A stretch of DNA of 64,000 bases from the NCBI GenBank assembly GCA_914767715.1, contig OU612071.1, positions 21,881,681-21,945,680 on the forward strand. The letters are read 5' to 3'. Made by a program: the position numbers and the translations under genes. The notes below the pieces were generated by a model, which was not told the origin of the DNA, ran no database searches, and saw only the letters and a list, made by a program, of their open reading frames with translations. Shown here one piece after another: positions 47,330 to 59,340 of this stretch. Source of the DNA: Membranipora membranacea (lineage: Eukaryota; Bryozoa; Gymnolaemata; Cheilostomatida; Membraniporidae). Every line of letters begins with the position of its first letter. Within the stretch, counting starts at the first letter, position 1.

Positions 47330-49546
47330 GTGTAGTTGGTTCAGATAAAAAGGCTGTGTCATCCTATGATAGTGGTTCGAATTCCTAGTACATTACTCAT
47401 GATGCTGTTAAAAGACTACTTGCATGGCGGATTAGACCTGTGGTAGTCGAGATAACTCTCATGGGTGGCAAGGAATGTGAGGTAGATACACACATCTTTG
47501 GAGTTGATTTGAGAGCTAGAGCGGATCAGTTGTGACTATTGAAGTTTATGGTGTAGATTATATAACAGATTCTATTCCTATACCAAACATTGCTATGATT
47601 GGGGAGTTATTCCCAGACGTTGACTGTCAACAGTTGAGTCGCTCATCTGAATGTGTTGATATTTTAGTGGGTGTTGATAATGAGGATATATCTCCAGGTA
47701 ATGTTGTAGCTCAAGTAGGAAAGTTGATAATCAAGCAGTCTGTCTTTGGTAGCTCAGTTGGTTAGAGCGCCTCCCCGTTGGAGGCCCTGGGTTTGAATCC
47801 TGCTGCAGTCTACTGACTACTGGGCTCATATGACGCCCCAGGTGTGCTCCGACCTGCCTGCAAACTGAGAGGAACTTGGCGCCGAATACGGCGGCCGCGC
47901 CCTTAAGGCACTGATATTTCTTAGTCCTCGGACGGAGACAACACTTGCGATTTTTTAACCCATGGTTCTTCAGGGTCTCTAGCTGATAAGTCAATGGTGG
48001 ATAGTGGAAGTTTAATCGGTTGCCATGCTGTTGTGAATGATAAGTATCATGTCAGTCTCTACTTGCTCGTTCCTTTGTTGATCATTCGCAGATAGAAGGC
48101 TTCATAGCTGGAGAGCAGCTTGGTACAGAGGTAAATCCTAGATGTGGATCATGCAAATGCTCTAAGTGTCCCATTGTCGGGCACAGTTATTCCTTCCAAG
48201 AGGAACAAGAGCTCTCCGTGATCCGGACAAACCTCAGATATGACCAAGAAAAGAAGTTGTGGGCAACAAAGTACCCGTGGGTGATTGATCCATCTGTTCT
48301 GCCAGATAACTACCCTTCAGCGTAAGCTCCGTAAAGATCTGTCTTGGGCTGAGACATATCATAGTCAGATCAATGACATGGTCAACCGCCAAGTGGCGAA
48401 AAAACTCACTACTTATCTCTCTCATCTGGCAGTTCCTAACCCCAAATCCCAATCAACACCGGTCAGAATAGTGTTCAACAGCAGCCAAGTGTATAAAGGT
48501 CACTCGCTGAACAAGGCCCTGGCTAAGGGTCCTGATAGTTACTTGAACAACTTGCTTTGTGTCTTGCTTCGTTGGAGGGAAGGGGCGGTGTCAGTAGTAG
48601 CAGATATCAGAAAAATGTATAACTCGATATATATAGACCCAGTAGAGCAACACTGCCACAGATTTCTGTAGCGAGATCTTGATGATAGTAGAGAGCCTGA
48701 TGTGTATATTATCCTCCGAGTAAATATATGGGTGATAAACCTGCCGGAGCGATAAGCACCGAGGCAATTTACCTCACAGCACAGATGTTTGAAAAGGATT
48801 ATCCAGATGTGGCAGAACTGTTGAGATCTTCAACGTATGTCGATGATGTCATCACATCCGTTGGCACAGTGGAGGAAGCCCAGTCTCTGGCTGATCGAAC
48901 CGATCATGTTCTCAGCTCAGCTGGTTTCGATGTGAAGGAGTGGCAGGTTGGAGGTTGTGATCGCGTTAGCGCTCCTGAGTTGAAGGTTTTGGGTGTCAGC
49001 TGGCAACCCGCTGAAGATGTTATTTACTTCCAACCATGTGTCAATTTCTCTGAACAAAAGAGGGGTGTATTTTTCAGGCCTGACCTCATTGTCACTGATA
49101 TTCCCTCTGAAATACCTCAGATTCTCACTAGAAGGTCAGTGCTGGAGCAAACTATGAGGATTTTCGATCCATTCGGCATCTTATCGCCGTTCACCCTCTA
49201 AGCAAAAGTTCTCTTGAGGACCACCTGGGCCCTCAAGCTTGGATGGGCTGATAGGCTTCCTGACGATTTAAGGATGGACTAGATTCAGTTCTTCTCTCAG
49301 ATGTTTCAGTTGTGTGCTCTCAGGTTTGATAGGTGCATTACTACAGCTGATGCCGTTGGTGATCCTATGCTGATTATACTCTCAGATGGCAGCGATCTGG
49401 CATATGGATTCTCGGCTTATATCAGATGGTCTCTCTCCGATGGCTCCTTTTGGAGCAGGTTAGTGCTGGCTAAGTGTTGGATAGCCCTGATACAAAAGTT
49501 GAGTACTCCACAAATGGAGCTCAATGGTGCGGTGCTATCAAAGAGC
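47330..49546 (+). pseudogene. BEL/Pao protease, reverse transcriptase and RNase H
   Basis: Protease: catalytic DSG at 47368-47376 followed by an in-frame TAG at 47386, then THDAVKRLLAWRIRPVVVEI. A SINE interrupts after QSVFG. The RT N-terminal part has PRCGSCKCSKCP and KKLWATKYPWVIDP; a frameshift falls near 48300. RT core: PVRIVFNSS, VVADIRKMYNSI (first catalytic Asp), GDKPAGAISTEA, and YVDD at 48836-48847. RNase H follows: LIILSDGSDLAYGFSAY and STPQMELNGAVLSK. A stop at 48670 and another at 49200 break it further. The frame is cut at 49547 by the Harbinger insertion and continues at 59380. Peptidase A17 and BEL-type RT are known to be fused in one Pol polyprotein. Confidence 0.82.
47749..47964 (+). 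mobile_element. tRNA-derived SINE
   Basis: The head has a clear pol III A box (TAGCTCAGTTGG, 47750-47761) and B box (GGTTTGAATCC, 47790-47800) at tRNA spacing. The anticodon arm is degenerate, so this is not a functional tRNA gene. The body (CCAGGTGTGCTCCGACCTGC onward) recurs headless at 29.5 and 30.5 kb. It splits the BEL protease between SVFG and SSGSLADK. The exact ends and target duplication are ambiguous by a few bases. Confidence 0.78.
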
Positions 49547-49556
49547 GGTAGGTACT

Positions 49557-52027
49557 AAAAACCGAACCACGAACTCTCAAGCTACGAACCTTTAAAAAAA
49601 CCGAACCTTCAATGTGTCTGACAACATAATTTCGTCCAATGATATGCCTTGTAACGAAATTGGAACTTTGAAGAACAGGGTTATCCTCTCTTGCACTTAG
49701 GCAAATGGTAGGGTGACAACTCCCATCCCAGCAGAGAGTTTGGGACATAGTAGCAGCAGGGAGGGTGGGAGGGGAACAGGGAGGGGAGCAGGGAGTTTGT
49801 CCCCAACTGAACAAAGAAGGGGATTTTGTTCTAGAAAAGACACCAGGCAAGATCATGGCTTGAACGATTTCCAGATCGAGACAGAGGTTCCGGAGAGCTG
49901 GGAACCACCAAGTTCAAACTTAGTGATTATTACCTCGGTGGTGCGACTGATCCAGGAAAATTGAGCGATTATGCACAAGTGGCGCTCGCAGTGATCCTTT
50001 TACTTATTAAAGGGATAATACACTTCTGATCTCTGTTTGGCAGCCAATGGAGCACAGAAAAATGTATGTACATACAAAAACTCCTTATTTGTAATTCAAA
50101 ACCCCTTGTTCTGCTCAAATGTGCATTCTAAATTGTAGTTGTGCATCTCCAACAAGAAATAAGACAACTAACAGAATTGCTTGTGATCTGAAAAAAGCTG
50201 ATTTTGTGAGCAGTTGTGTGCTCCTACCTCTTGGTTAGTGTTTCAATTGTCCAGATACTCAAAGTGCGCATGTGCAATAAGGATGACCTTTTGACTTTAG
50301 CTTGTTATTTTCTAACAGCCCAGCTTAACACTTTTATTACCATATCCGGTTATGGTAGTAAAAGTGTTAAGCTGGGCTGCACATTTGAGCAGAACAAGGG
50401 GTTTTGAATTACAAATAAGGAGTTTTTGTATGTACATACATTTTTCTGTGCTCCATTGGCTGCCAAACAGAGATCAGAAGTGTATTATCCCTTTAAATGA
50501 TGCTTGCAAATACTCAGTTTATGTGAGTGATAAGGTGATCCAAGCAGATAATATATTATATGCGCATTTAAATAAAGGTAATGGTTCAGAGAAGAGACTG
50601 TTGATGGTGTTTCTATGTGTATTCAATGAACTTATTTGTATATTATGGTGCCTGAAATAGCGGCAAAATGAGAGGCAGATACAAGGCCTGAGAGAATAGT
50701 AATGGCTTGGGTGGATTTTAACTGAAGTGTGAGCATTTGTGGCTGTGAATACACATGTGATGGTAGACCAATGGGGACATAAAGCAGTTCCTATCCAATC
50801 GTAGTGGCAATGTAATGTTGTTAATGACAGTAAGCTAACTATCAAGCCATCACAGTTGCACAACAGCTATCACAAGGATTGTGCTGTGTCTTATGGTACT
50901 GCGCAACTAAAAAAAACAGAAAATATCACATACGTATGAATCCAAAGAGAAGTGTTTGATATTATATGTCATGTTATTATGAGTTAAAATTTATAACTCA
51001 CTTTTTTGCTCACCTCACTCTACTCCTAGCTTTAGGGCAGCATGAGTTAAGCTCACAGTTTCGTCATTACCGGTTAATATCATTTGCTTTTTTAGGGCTT
51101 TTCCAGCTTAATTACACGAGGCCGTTGTAGAAGACTAGGATATTATCATTATCAGTTTAGTCCGGGCCACCACAGCTTGAACCTGACTTCATTACACAGC
51201 TATAGAACAGCATGTGAGTCTGACCATCAAACCAAAATACCCATTGTCGCACTATATTATTAGAGAGAAAACAGGCATTTTGTGGTATTCTGTGGTACGA
51301 GTAAGAGAAATCAATAGCTGAAGCTGTGATGAGTAAGGGCCCGCATGGATATCTACAAACACAAGATTTCTTATGTTAATCATTGCAATAGGCCCTATGC
51401 AGTTCATATAAGTATTTGCCTAACCACTTTCATAGAATCATTTCAGAGATGATGCTAATGTAGAGGCAACACTGATCTGATGACTCTTGAGTAGCACCAA
51501 ATGCTGTATGTATGATCTAATTTTTATCGAGGAGAATAATAATGTATATTCAGAGGTCAGGCTACTTTCCCCCCAAGGGGGGGACTCACAAAAATTTACC
51601 CACCATGCTCGGCCTAAAACACGTTTAAGGGGGTGTTTTGGAGAGTTGGAGCTGCACAGTGAAATCTATAAATAAGGGGTAGTTGTGCACAACACACCAA
51701 GTGCAAAGGGCTAGATTCAATGTATGCTTATAGTGCTAGTGAAAAGGGGGTAAATCCATGTCTCATGTCGAGTTGCTGGATGGGAACCTAACCAATCTGA
51801 TTGATGACAAGTTTATGAGCTGAAGATGCTTACACATAACCAGGGAACAATCTTTTCTTCCTCTTGACCTCAGAAACCGGATATAGGACCATAAACATCT
51901 ACAGGTAAATATGACTAGAAAAGTATTAACATTATCATTATGCTTGCAGTATGATTTCAGACTATGACCTTCATGCAACCTTCCTTCAATTTGTCATCTG
52001 CAATTGGCGTGTGGGAAATTGGAAGAA
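49557..52027. other. Left non-coding part of the Harbinger element
   Basis: Apart from the TTAA MITE at 50.0-50.5 kb I see no domain-bearing frame. A G-rich patch at 49740-49800 produces a long frame rich in Gly and Arg that I do not believe is coding. The promoter of the SAM-like gene is expected toward the right end of this stretch. An additional upstream exon cannot be excluded. Confidence 0.45.
50011..50492. mobile_element. 482-bp TTAA MITE (piggyBac/Kolobok-type)
   Basis: The ends AGGGATAATACACTTCTGAT and ATCAGAAGTGTATTATCCCT are complementary. Arms of about 115 bp pair, and TTAA flanks both sides (50007-50010 and 50493-50496). TTAA duplication is typical of piggyBac and Kolobok elements. 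Just before the right arm there is a second, separate 29-bp stem with a 6-nt loop (50316-50379). No protein is encoded. Confidence 0.85.
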
Positions 52028-53210
52028 ATGGAGGTTACTTTGAACTCAATTTTAGGTGATTCTACATGTGCTGAAGAAGTTGTAACTCTGTTCAAAGGTA
52101 AGTGAAAGTGTAAAAAGTGGTTGAAGAGGTCACAGAAACATCAATTAGATTTAGAAATGAATGATATTTATTTGGTAGAAGCTAAAAGTTTTAGTAACTC
52201 CTCCATCACCCAGTCACACCATCTTTTAATTTTTTCTTTGCCTATACTAGGCCTATATTATATCAGTCCCTTTTCAGCCACAGGAGGAATTTTATTACCT
52301 TAACCTTGCATTCAAGTTTGCTACTAGGGGTAGTTTTCTACCACATTTATTTCCTTTCTTTGATTTATACTGCTGTCACTGTGCATGTGGTGCCCTGTGG
52401 TAAAGTTAAAAGTAGTATAGAAACCTTCTGTTGTAAGTTTAGTCAACCGGTCAGTCTGGCAGTAGCATTTCTGTTCACTCTATAGGCCTATGTATCAATA
52501 ACCTCTGTTGTAGATGAAATGATAACAGCACAGTCGTTGAAAATGATGACGGATATGGAGGTTGAGGAGGTACTGGCCATGATAAGAGTCAGAGGAGCTA
52601 GAGCTCTAGTGAGAACCAAACTCAAAGATCTGCGGGCTGAAGTGGAGGTAGATGTTCAAACCGTGTGCGCTCACTGAAACATGATTCAAGCACACAGTTG
52701 TGTCTGTGTTCTGTATTCCTGTGTTCTGTATTACTCTTGAGTGGACATATATCACAAGGAAATTGATCACCCATTTAAGGAATGTTCTGTGAGAGCATGC
52801 GGAGTATAGGATGTCAGTGGGGAGGCGGTTAGCATGCTCTGTCTAATTTTCTACCATTTTTATGCATGCTGCATCTGGTCTATTTATGGTCGGTTACATA
52901 CCACTCTGTGCTTACAGTTCTGACTTTACCAAGTCTTGAAACCTGTTTCGCCATCAGTGGTGGGAAAGCTAATATTATATTTTCTAAAATGTGATATTTT
53001 ACGTAACACTGACTGTAATCTCAAACTCAAACTTCACATTTTTACTATCAGGAAACTACTGTAGCCACAGACATTGCCGTTGTCACAGCTGCTAATCAGC
53101 CACCTGCTCAGAAAAGTGATGAAGATGTGATAGTTGTCGAGTCGGTCATTGACAGGCGAGACCAATCTGTACCTAAAAAAAAGCCGAGACCAGAAGTAGA
53201 AATAGATTAG
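52028..53210 (+). CDS. Small SAM-like domain protein with SUMO-interacting-type motif (Harbinger third gene)
   Basis: Three exons, 52028-52097, 52514-52647 and 53052-53210, all with standard splice signals (AAAG|GTAAGT, TTGTAG|, GGAG|GTAGAT, ATCAG|) and joining in frame to give 120 aa. Residues ~12-65 follow the SAM-domain spacing: VVTLFKDEMITAQSLKMM, then MEVEEVLAMI, then VRGARALVRTKLKDL, the last like the G-x-R helix of SAM folds. The C-terminal third is disordered and has an acidic-hydrophobic run DEDVIVVES, as in SUMO-interacting motifs, followed by a basic patch KKKPRP that could be a nuclear signal. It lies 250 bp upstream of the MADF gene in the same orientation. I know of no standard Harbinger protein like this. 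It may bridge partners by SAM or SUMO contacts, which is inference. An upstream exon is possible. Confidence 0.6.
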
Positions 53211-53238
53211 TTGGTTAGCAATGCTAAGGGCCTGCTAT

Positions 53239-53460
53239 ACAGGCCGATGTTTGGCATCTATTAGCATCGATATAGGCTACGATGGGATCAACCTGTGCTC
53301 AACGATGTGCATCGTATGCATCTATAGGCAACACCGGTCTGTTGGTCTTCAGTCGATGTAGTAGGTCGATCCTCTCTTTTCATTGGCTGATGGGATTATA
53401 GCAATAACGCGCGAAAAGTTATTGGTCACATGATACACACATTACATGTCATAAACTGAA
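53239..53460 (+). promoter_or_regulatory. CGATG-rich promoter block of the MADF gene
   Basis: Contains six CGATG/CATCG words in about 130 bp, including GGCCGATGTTTGGCATC and ACGATGTGCATCGTATGCAT, then AACCTGTGCTC. Related words in the opposite orientation lie upstream of the transposase at 58130-58260. The block abuts the MADF start codon, so a promoter or transposon-protein binding site is plausible but unproven. Confidence 0.4.
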
Positions 53461-53463
53461 ATC

Positions 53464-55372
53464 ATGGAGGAGCTTTTGATAACTTTAGTGAGAAGTTATC
53501 CAGCCATATATGACAAAAAACACCACCAATATAAGGATAGGGCTGGTGTTGTGATGAATATATGGAGAACCATCAATGGGGAGCTAAGGAATGCTGGTTA
53601 TGAGGAATTTGCAGGTATAAAAAGGACATTACGACTCAATCTCCCTTGATGATGAGTTTTTTTTCTAGTAGATTTTGTTTTACTTGTTTCTTGTTGGCTA
53701 TATTTTATCATATCATTCAATATCATTATGTGAATGGATATCTAGTTGTTCATGACTCACTCTTGAGCAAGCAAATGGTCACTTGTATCTTTGTATCAAC
53801 TAGTTTGAGAGAAATACATGTATGAGACAACTGAATTCAAAACTCTAAAATAAAAGTATGATTGAGAAAAGCTTTCATTTAAAAAATTTATAACATTGTT
53901 CAGTAATGTAGAGCAGGATAGGAGACTCCTTCCCAGTAGATGTAATAGTACAGTACTGTATTAAATTATAAAATAAATGATCGATTCATGCATTTCAGCC
54001 AGAACTTGTAATTAATTAATGCTGGAGTAGGCCTAACATCTATGTACTTGTTTTACAGACGATCTTCCTCAACTGCAGAAGAAGTGGCTTAAATTGAGGG
54101 ACTCATATTATCAGGCGAAGAAGAGACTGAAGAACAAGACAGCGAGTGGGGCTGGTGCTGTCAGAGAGCCCACATGGCATCTCTGGAATAAAATGACCTG
54201 GATGGATGACCACATGACAGTGAACGCGTGAGTACTCTTTCACCTGTATTGTATGATATATAAGAATATGAGGATATGATACGCAAGTCAAATTACTTAA
54301 AACATTCATCAAGGCCTATTAAACTAGAACTGAATCGGGATGCCAGGCTGCTCATTCCTGAAGGTCATGATCATATAAAACAAAATAAAGGGAAGCTTCA
54401 TGGTGAATGATGATAGGCATCGAGCAACCGAAGAGCTTATGAAAGCTGAGATAGTGTAGCCTTATATTTGCAAGCCCTGACAGCTCTCATAAGGCATCGT
54501 GTCATTAACCCCTAACATATCATTTCAAAGTTGTACTATAGGTTGGGACTTGGTTTGATTACATCTATGCTATATTTAAACCGAAATAAATATGAGGGTT
54601 GAACTTGTCCATTAAGTGAAAATGAAATGATCGAATTATATTAAATATTTGAAAAAAAGTTGGATAGATTCGCTTTTATTCATAGTCATTTATTGCTATT
54701 TGCAGATCGGCGACGAACTTACCAAATTTACCAACCCCGGCAGAGGCCAGGCCTACAACCAATACACCATCTGAATCATCAAGAACTCCCATTCCTTTGT
54801 CAGAATCATCCGTACCTTCTATTTCTGCATCTGAGACATCTAGAGATTGCAATCCTCCATCGTCAGAAAGAGCAGATGATCCTCCAGATGAACTGATCCC
54901 ACCATCTCCATCAATCTCCATATCTAATCCATCTAACAGCAGGCCTTCCTCGAGTGCGTCTGGTGTGGCTGTGAGGGCTTCTGTCCCTCCTGTCACTCCA
55001 GGCCGCAAGAGAAAGGTTGCCGTAGAGGATGCACTTATAGAAGGGTTATCTGCCATGAAAAAACGAATGGAGACGCCAACAACACCGACTTCATCACAAT
55101 CACAACCCTCTGATCGCTCAGCTGTATTCGGTAACATGATAGCGAATCAGCACCGACTTCTCACAGAACAGCAGCAGCAGCAATGGCTGCAAAAAGTTCA
55201 ACAAGCCTATGTTGAAGTATTGAGCCTGGGCACACCTTTCACCAATAATCAGCAGCAGTACAGTACAATGCCCCCTGCCTTCCAACTCCAGCAGCAATAC
55301 AGAGAATCTCCTTCTACCTCTACTGCCGAACCGCATAGTTTCCTCCAAATGCTCAACACACCAAACTTCTAA
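53464..55372 (+). CDS. MADF-domain DNA-binding protein of the Harbinger element
   Basis: Exons 53464-53614, 54059-54227 and 54706-55372 join in phase and encode 328 aa with no stop. Residues 1-105 form a MADF (Myb/SANT-like) domain: MEELLITLVRSYPAIYDKK, HQYKDRAGVVMNIW, LQKKWLKLRDSYYQAKKR, EPTWHLWNKMTWMDD. The rest is a Ser/Pro-rich linker, a basic patch (GRKRKVAVEDALIEGL) and a Gln-rich tail (EQQQQQW). PIF/Harbinger elements are known to encode a Myb-like partner that binds the transposon ends and carries the transposase into the nucleus; this is the likely role. ATG 53464 is chosen because MADF starts immediately. Its 3' end faces the transposase 3' end, about 370 bp away. A CGATG-rich block lies just upstream. 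Confidence 0.78.
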
Positions 55373-55743
55373 CTATGCACTGTAATTTTACATGTTTTAT
55401 CATCTAACCTGGTCTATGCAATCATGTTTAGACAATCCCGAAACAGCAGATATTATTTCAGTCATATTTAGTCCACTTTTAAAATTGCCATTTTCAGATA
55501 ATTATATTCTTGATATTATTCTCTTAACTCAGTTACATTTATTATGTTCTCAACTCAATTCCATCAATTTATTATGTATATTATCTTTGATATCATACAT
55601 CCTTATATTAACAAAAAATGTAATATAGATTGCAATTTCGCCGATCATATCGATACATGATAGTGACATAAACAGATCATCGTAATCTTGATTCAAGTAG
55701 AAAATGCAAACTGAGGTAAAACTTGCTGGGAAATTGGATTGTT

Positions 55744-57990
55744 TTATTGAATTCTATTGATATACTGGTCTTGCCAGTCCACTGCACCTTCACCAGAAAA
55801 CCACTGTGCAAATCTCTCTCTAGTGTTCGTAGCTGCGACAGGATGTCCTCGTGGAATAGCAGCGAGTCTTTGCAGATTATCCTCGTTCCGCCATAATCCG
55901 TCAACAACCTGCCCGTTAGGGAGTGGGTGGTCAGCATAACCAGCTGGAATATATGCGTTGTCTGATAGCGAACAAAGCATGTTGTGCAGTGCGGTGCATG
56001 CCTGTACCAGCACAGTGGCTTTCTCAGGCTGGGCATCCAATGGTGTAAATAATACTCTCAATCTACTCGTCAGAATACCTAAGTAAAGAAAACATAACTC
56101 ATGTATACATGAAATCTTATACTAGAATACTTAGTTAAATGTTTTCCACCTTAGCAGGTGATTAGTGACAGGTTGTGTAGTGATCATATCATAAGAAAAT
56201 CTGTTGAAAGTTGACCAAGTTAAGCCTTCAATCCAGGCCAAAAACTTTGTAAACAGAGGGATGTGTCTGTAAATCAGAGGCACATCCCTCTGTTTACAAA
56301 GTACATACACATGTTAGGAACTGAGCAAATGTGAGCGGGATTTACAAGTGTTTAGGTTTAGCGACACACTAAGTTGTGGATTTTCACTCATGGTTACGCT
56401 TACTGGCTCTTACCAAACGCATTTTCGACAACTCGTGAGAGTCTGTAATTGTAGGTCTTCTTCAGCATGTCATGCTCCTAATCACGATGAGCGAACGGCT
56501 TCAGCAAATTCGTCTGCAGAGGGAAAGCCTCATCTGCTATTAAAACACAGTGCTCTTTGTTGGCTGTACCTGGAAGCTCAGTTGGTAGGGGTGTATTCAC
56601 CTGCCCTGTAAGAGGAAACATTATATATCAAATACAGAAAATGCCTAATTTAGTAATTTATGACTGTTTGTTGAGAGTGACAATGACTAAAACACATCAT
56701 CATCTAGCTATACGTTCCTCTATATATCAGCCATGGAGTTCTCTACCCTTGTGTATGTGTCCATAACCCATAATAACTCATCTGTGCACTAAATTAACTT
56801 AAAAGTAGAGCTCACCTTGCTTCCATGCTTCTCCAAATCTGCACCTCTCCCAAACTCCTCCATCACTGCAACTACCTGTCTGCCCGATGTCCACCATTAT
56901 GAATCGATAGTCAGCCCCTGCTATGGCCATCAGGTTAATAGAGGTATTTTTATAGTTGAAATACAGGGTGCCTGTATTGTCTGGTGCACGAAGTAGAATG
57001 TGTTTTCCGTCTATCGCTCCGACACAATTCGGAAAGTTCCATACTTCCAGAAACCTGTAGGTAGAAACAAGTAAGATTATACCATATAAAGCAAATATAT
57101 TGTTGCATTTGTTGAACTATGCATTTGCCTGTCAGCTCAGTCATTTGATGATAAGCTTCTGAGTCCAGTTTCATCGTGTTGACTCATATCTGAACTTCAT
57201 CATTCATAAACTTGAAAAACTAAAGGGAGGATTTCATCGAGGTGTAATAGTACTTTGAGGCACCTTAAAACAAAATTTGTTCTTTTGCATGTCAGCACAG
57301 ACAGTCAGAGGAAAAATCTTGACAAACATCTAGGTGAAATGTGTAAAAAATTATACTCAATTGGTTTGTTTTAGCAATGAACTAAACCTAGTTCATTGGT
57401 TTTAGAAGCCCCCTTCTTTCTTTAGTCAATCAGATTGTGATAATGGCGATGAGATAGCCAAACTGTTTATGATATGACATATTTCTTATTAACCTTTCAG
57501 AGATTGACTTCCATTCATTGTGTGTTTGAGGCATCTTCATGTAGATAGGAGATAGCATATCCCATAGTGCTTGACAGCAGTCAGAGATAATGTCTGACAC
57601 TGTTTTTCTACCCAGAGCATAGATATAGGCCAGGTTGCTGATGTTCATTCCAGATGCCAAATGATGAAGTGTCACACACAGTCTAGTTTCTGGACCTATG
57701 GCTTTTCTCATCTATGTGTCGTTCCTCCTGATCCTGGGTCAAACAATAGCTAGTAGATATTCGAATGTGGCAGGAGACATCCTAAACATTTGGTAGAATC
57801 TATCTGGATGCTGCTTCAGCTGCTGAAATCTGTTGATGGTTGAGGATTGCTGCCTTGTCTGGTTCATTGGATGTACCCAGTGACTCCTGTCCTTCTTTTG
57901 GAGAGCATAAAATGCACATAGCACTATCAAAAACCAGCACTGCATTTCAAGATCATCCATAGTAATGCTAGAAGTTGAAATAATGTTCAC
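55744..57990 (-). pseudogene. HARBI1-type DDE transposase, three in-frame stops
   Basis: Four exons on the minus strand: 57990-57494, 57054-56816, 56605-56414 and 56078-55744, with GT..AG junctions that keep frame. Motifs in order are HWVHPMNQTRQ, RMSPATFEYLLAIV, MRKAIGPETRL with SDCCQALWDML (helix-turn-helix-like region), FPNCVGAIDGKH (first Asp), FIMVDIGQTGSCSDGG (second Asp), VLIADEAFPL, NYRLSRVVENAFG (Glu), and an intact C-terminal LVQACTALHNML. The stops are TGA replacing the residue before PRIRRND, TAG before MRKAIG, and TAG in HRD-EHD of exon 3. The start could be Met57990 or the later MDDLEMQCW. The protein would cut and rejoin the element ends. As written it is dead. Confidence 0.82.
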
Positions 57991-58129
57991 TGTATGAGCC
58001 TGGGAGATAAAATTTGAGATATTTTATTTTTCTATGCTATTTTATAACCTTGACATATATTGACTATTATTGTCTGTGATTGGTTAATAATGAGTCATGG
58101 TTGTTAAATGGCTATACCGGGATATATAA

Positions 58130-58260
58130 TCAGTCGACCATAACGTTGGCTGCATCCGCACGTGTAGCATATGTTACGATGTTAGCATCGAGCACAGGTT
58201 GTTCATAAGATGCAAAACATCGGCCCATGTAGCATATCCTTTAGTTGGACATTGAACCAC
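58130..58260 (-). promoter_or_regulatory. CATCG-rich block upstream of the transposase
   Basis: Read on the minus strand it has GGGCCGATGTTTTGCATC and AACCTGTGCTCGATG, close to the words upstream of the MADF gene at 53.24-53.38 kb. It lies about 140-270 bp before the transposase ATG. The match suggests shared regulation or shared protein binding. Confidence 0.4.
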
Positions 58261-59340
58261 AGCCAGGTGCTCGGTCTCAGAGGAGGAGACGAGCTATTGT
58301 ATATGATTGATTAGATTACATCGATTAATTAGATTGACAATCCTCTGTTTTAGCTAGGTTTTCTTACTTTCTCTTTCAGTATTATTGTACCTAGCTTGTC
58401 TCTCTTTTTTTTTTGAAGAATATGTAAATTGTACTTGTACATATAGCCATAACCTGAGGATAAAAATCTCAAAAATATATGCATGGTTTTATACTGGTTC
58501 AAACAATTATACTGTGATGCATCCATATCTTCACAGGCATGCTCTTTAGCTCTGAAGAAATGAAACATCCAGCATGTGGTGGTGTTAAGGGGTGCTGACG
58601 TAAGGGGCCTGGATTAGCAAAAATAGGGGTGAATATGAATCCAACGGACACAGTGGAAAGGGTAATGTAGTCAAATCAAGCAAAGCAGTGTTAGGGGGTA
58701 GTGGCTTTGTGGGTGGGCCTAGCATGGTGGGGTTTTTTTCTGGTGAGTCCCCCCTCTGGGCTTTCCCCCTCATTCTTTGAAGCCAAAAAACAGCCATGAA
58801 CATTCAAAACAATATTTCAAGATAGGCTAACACCAATAGAACATACTTGTTAACTCTGTTGAGATGTGATGATGCAGGAGGTAGAATTGTGCTCCAGTGA
58901 AGAGTCAAGTCAAGGGACTCCAATATATACTAAACAAAACTGTGACCATTCTTTTTCTAATAAGCGAGGTTTGTCCTCCATTACAGCGTTCTCTAGTAGC
59001 TCCGATACTTCCATCATATTCAAACTTGCAGGAATATAGTCAAACCATTCCTCTCTCTAATACAAAAGTTCATTTGGATTCATCATGACTAATTTCGAAT
59101 TTGACATCTACTTGGTGTGCACCAAACTGTGCCACCTTGCTCTCCATAATTTTTAATCAAATGACCTTGAGCTTGTGCACCCAGCTAAGTTGAAATGAGC
59201 TCGATTAAAAGTAAAAGTTTGATATCTGTTATATTATTGGTCACTTATCCAAATCATGATATTTCATTGGCCACTGACAATTTAAACCTTGAGCAAATTG
59301 ATTTAAGAAGGAGAGGATAATCCTGAGTTCGGTTTTATGA
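58261..59340. other. Right non-coding end of the Harbinger element
   Basis: AT-rich sequence between the transposase promoter region and the right terminal repeat. Short frames have no recognisable domain. A GT-rich stretch near 58620-58760 gives a spurious Pro-rich frame on the minus strand. Confidence 0.45.

Noticed and set aside
47749-47820. Functional tRNA gene
   Set aside because: A and B boxes are good but the anticodon arm does not fold into a 5-bp stem with a 7-nt loop, and the sequence continues into a repeated SINE body.
49713-49964. Gly/Arg-rich frame as an additional Harbinger gene
   Set aside because: It comes from a G-rich low-complexity patch, with no domain, splice support or counterpart on the other side.
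54676-55137. 153-codon antisense frame rich in Gly, Ser and Asp
   Set aside because: It is the complement of the Ser/Pro-rich last exon of the MADF gene, whose plus-strand frame has splice support and protein-like motifs.
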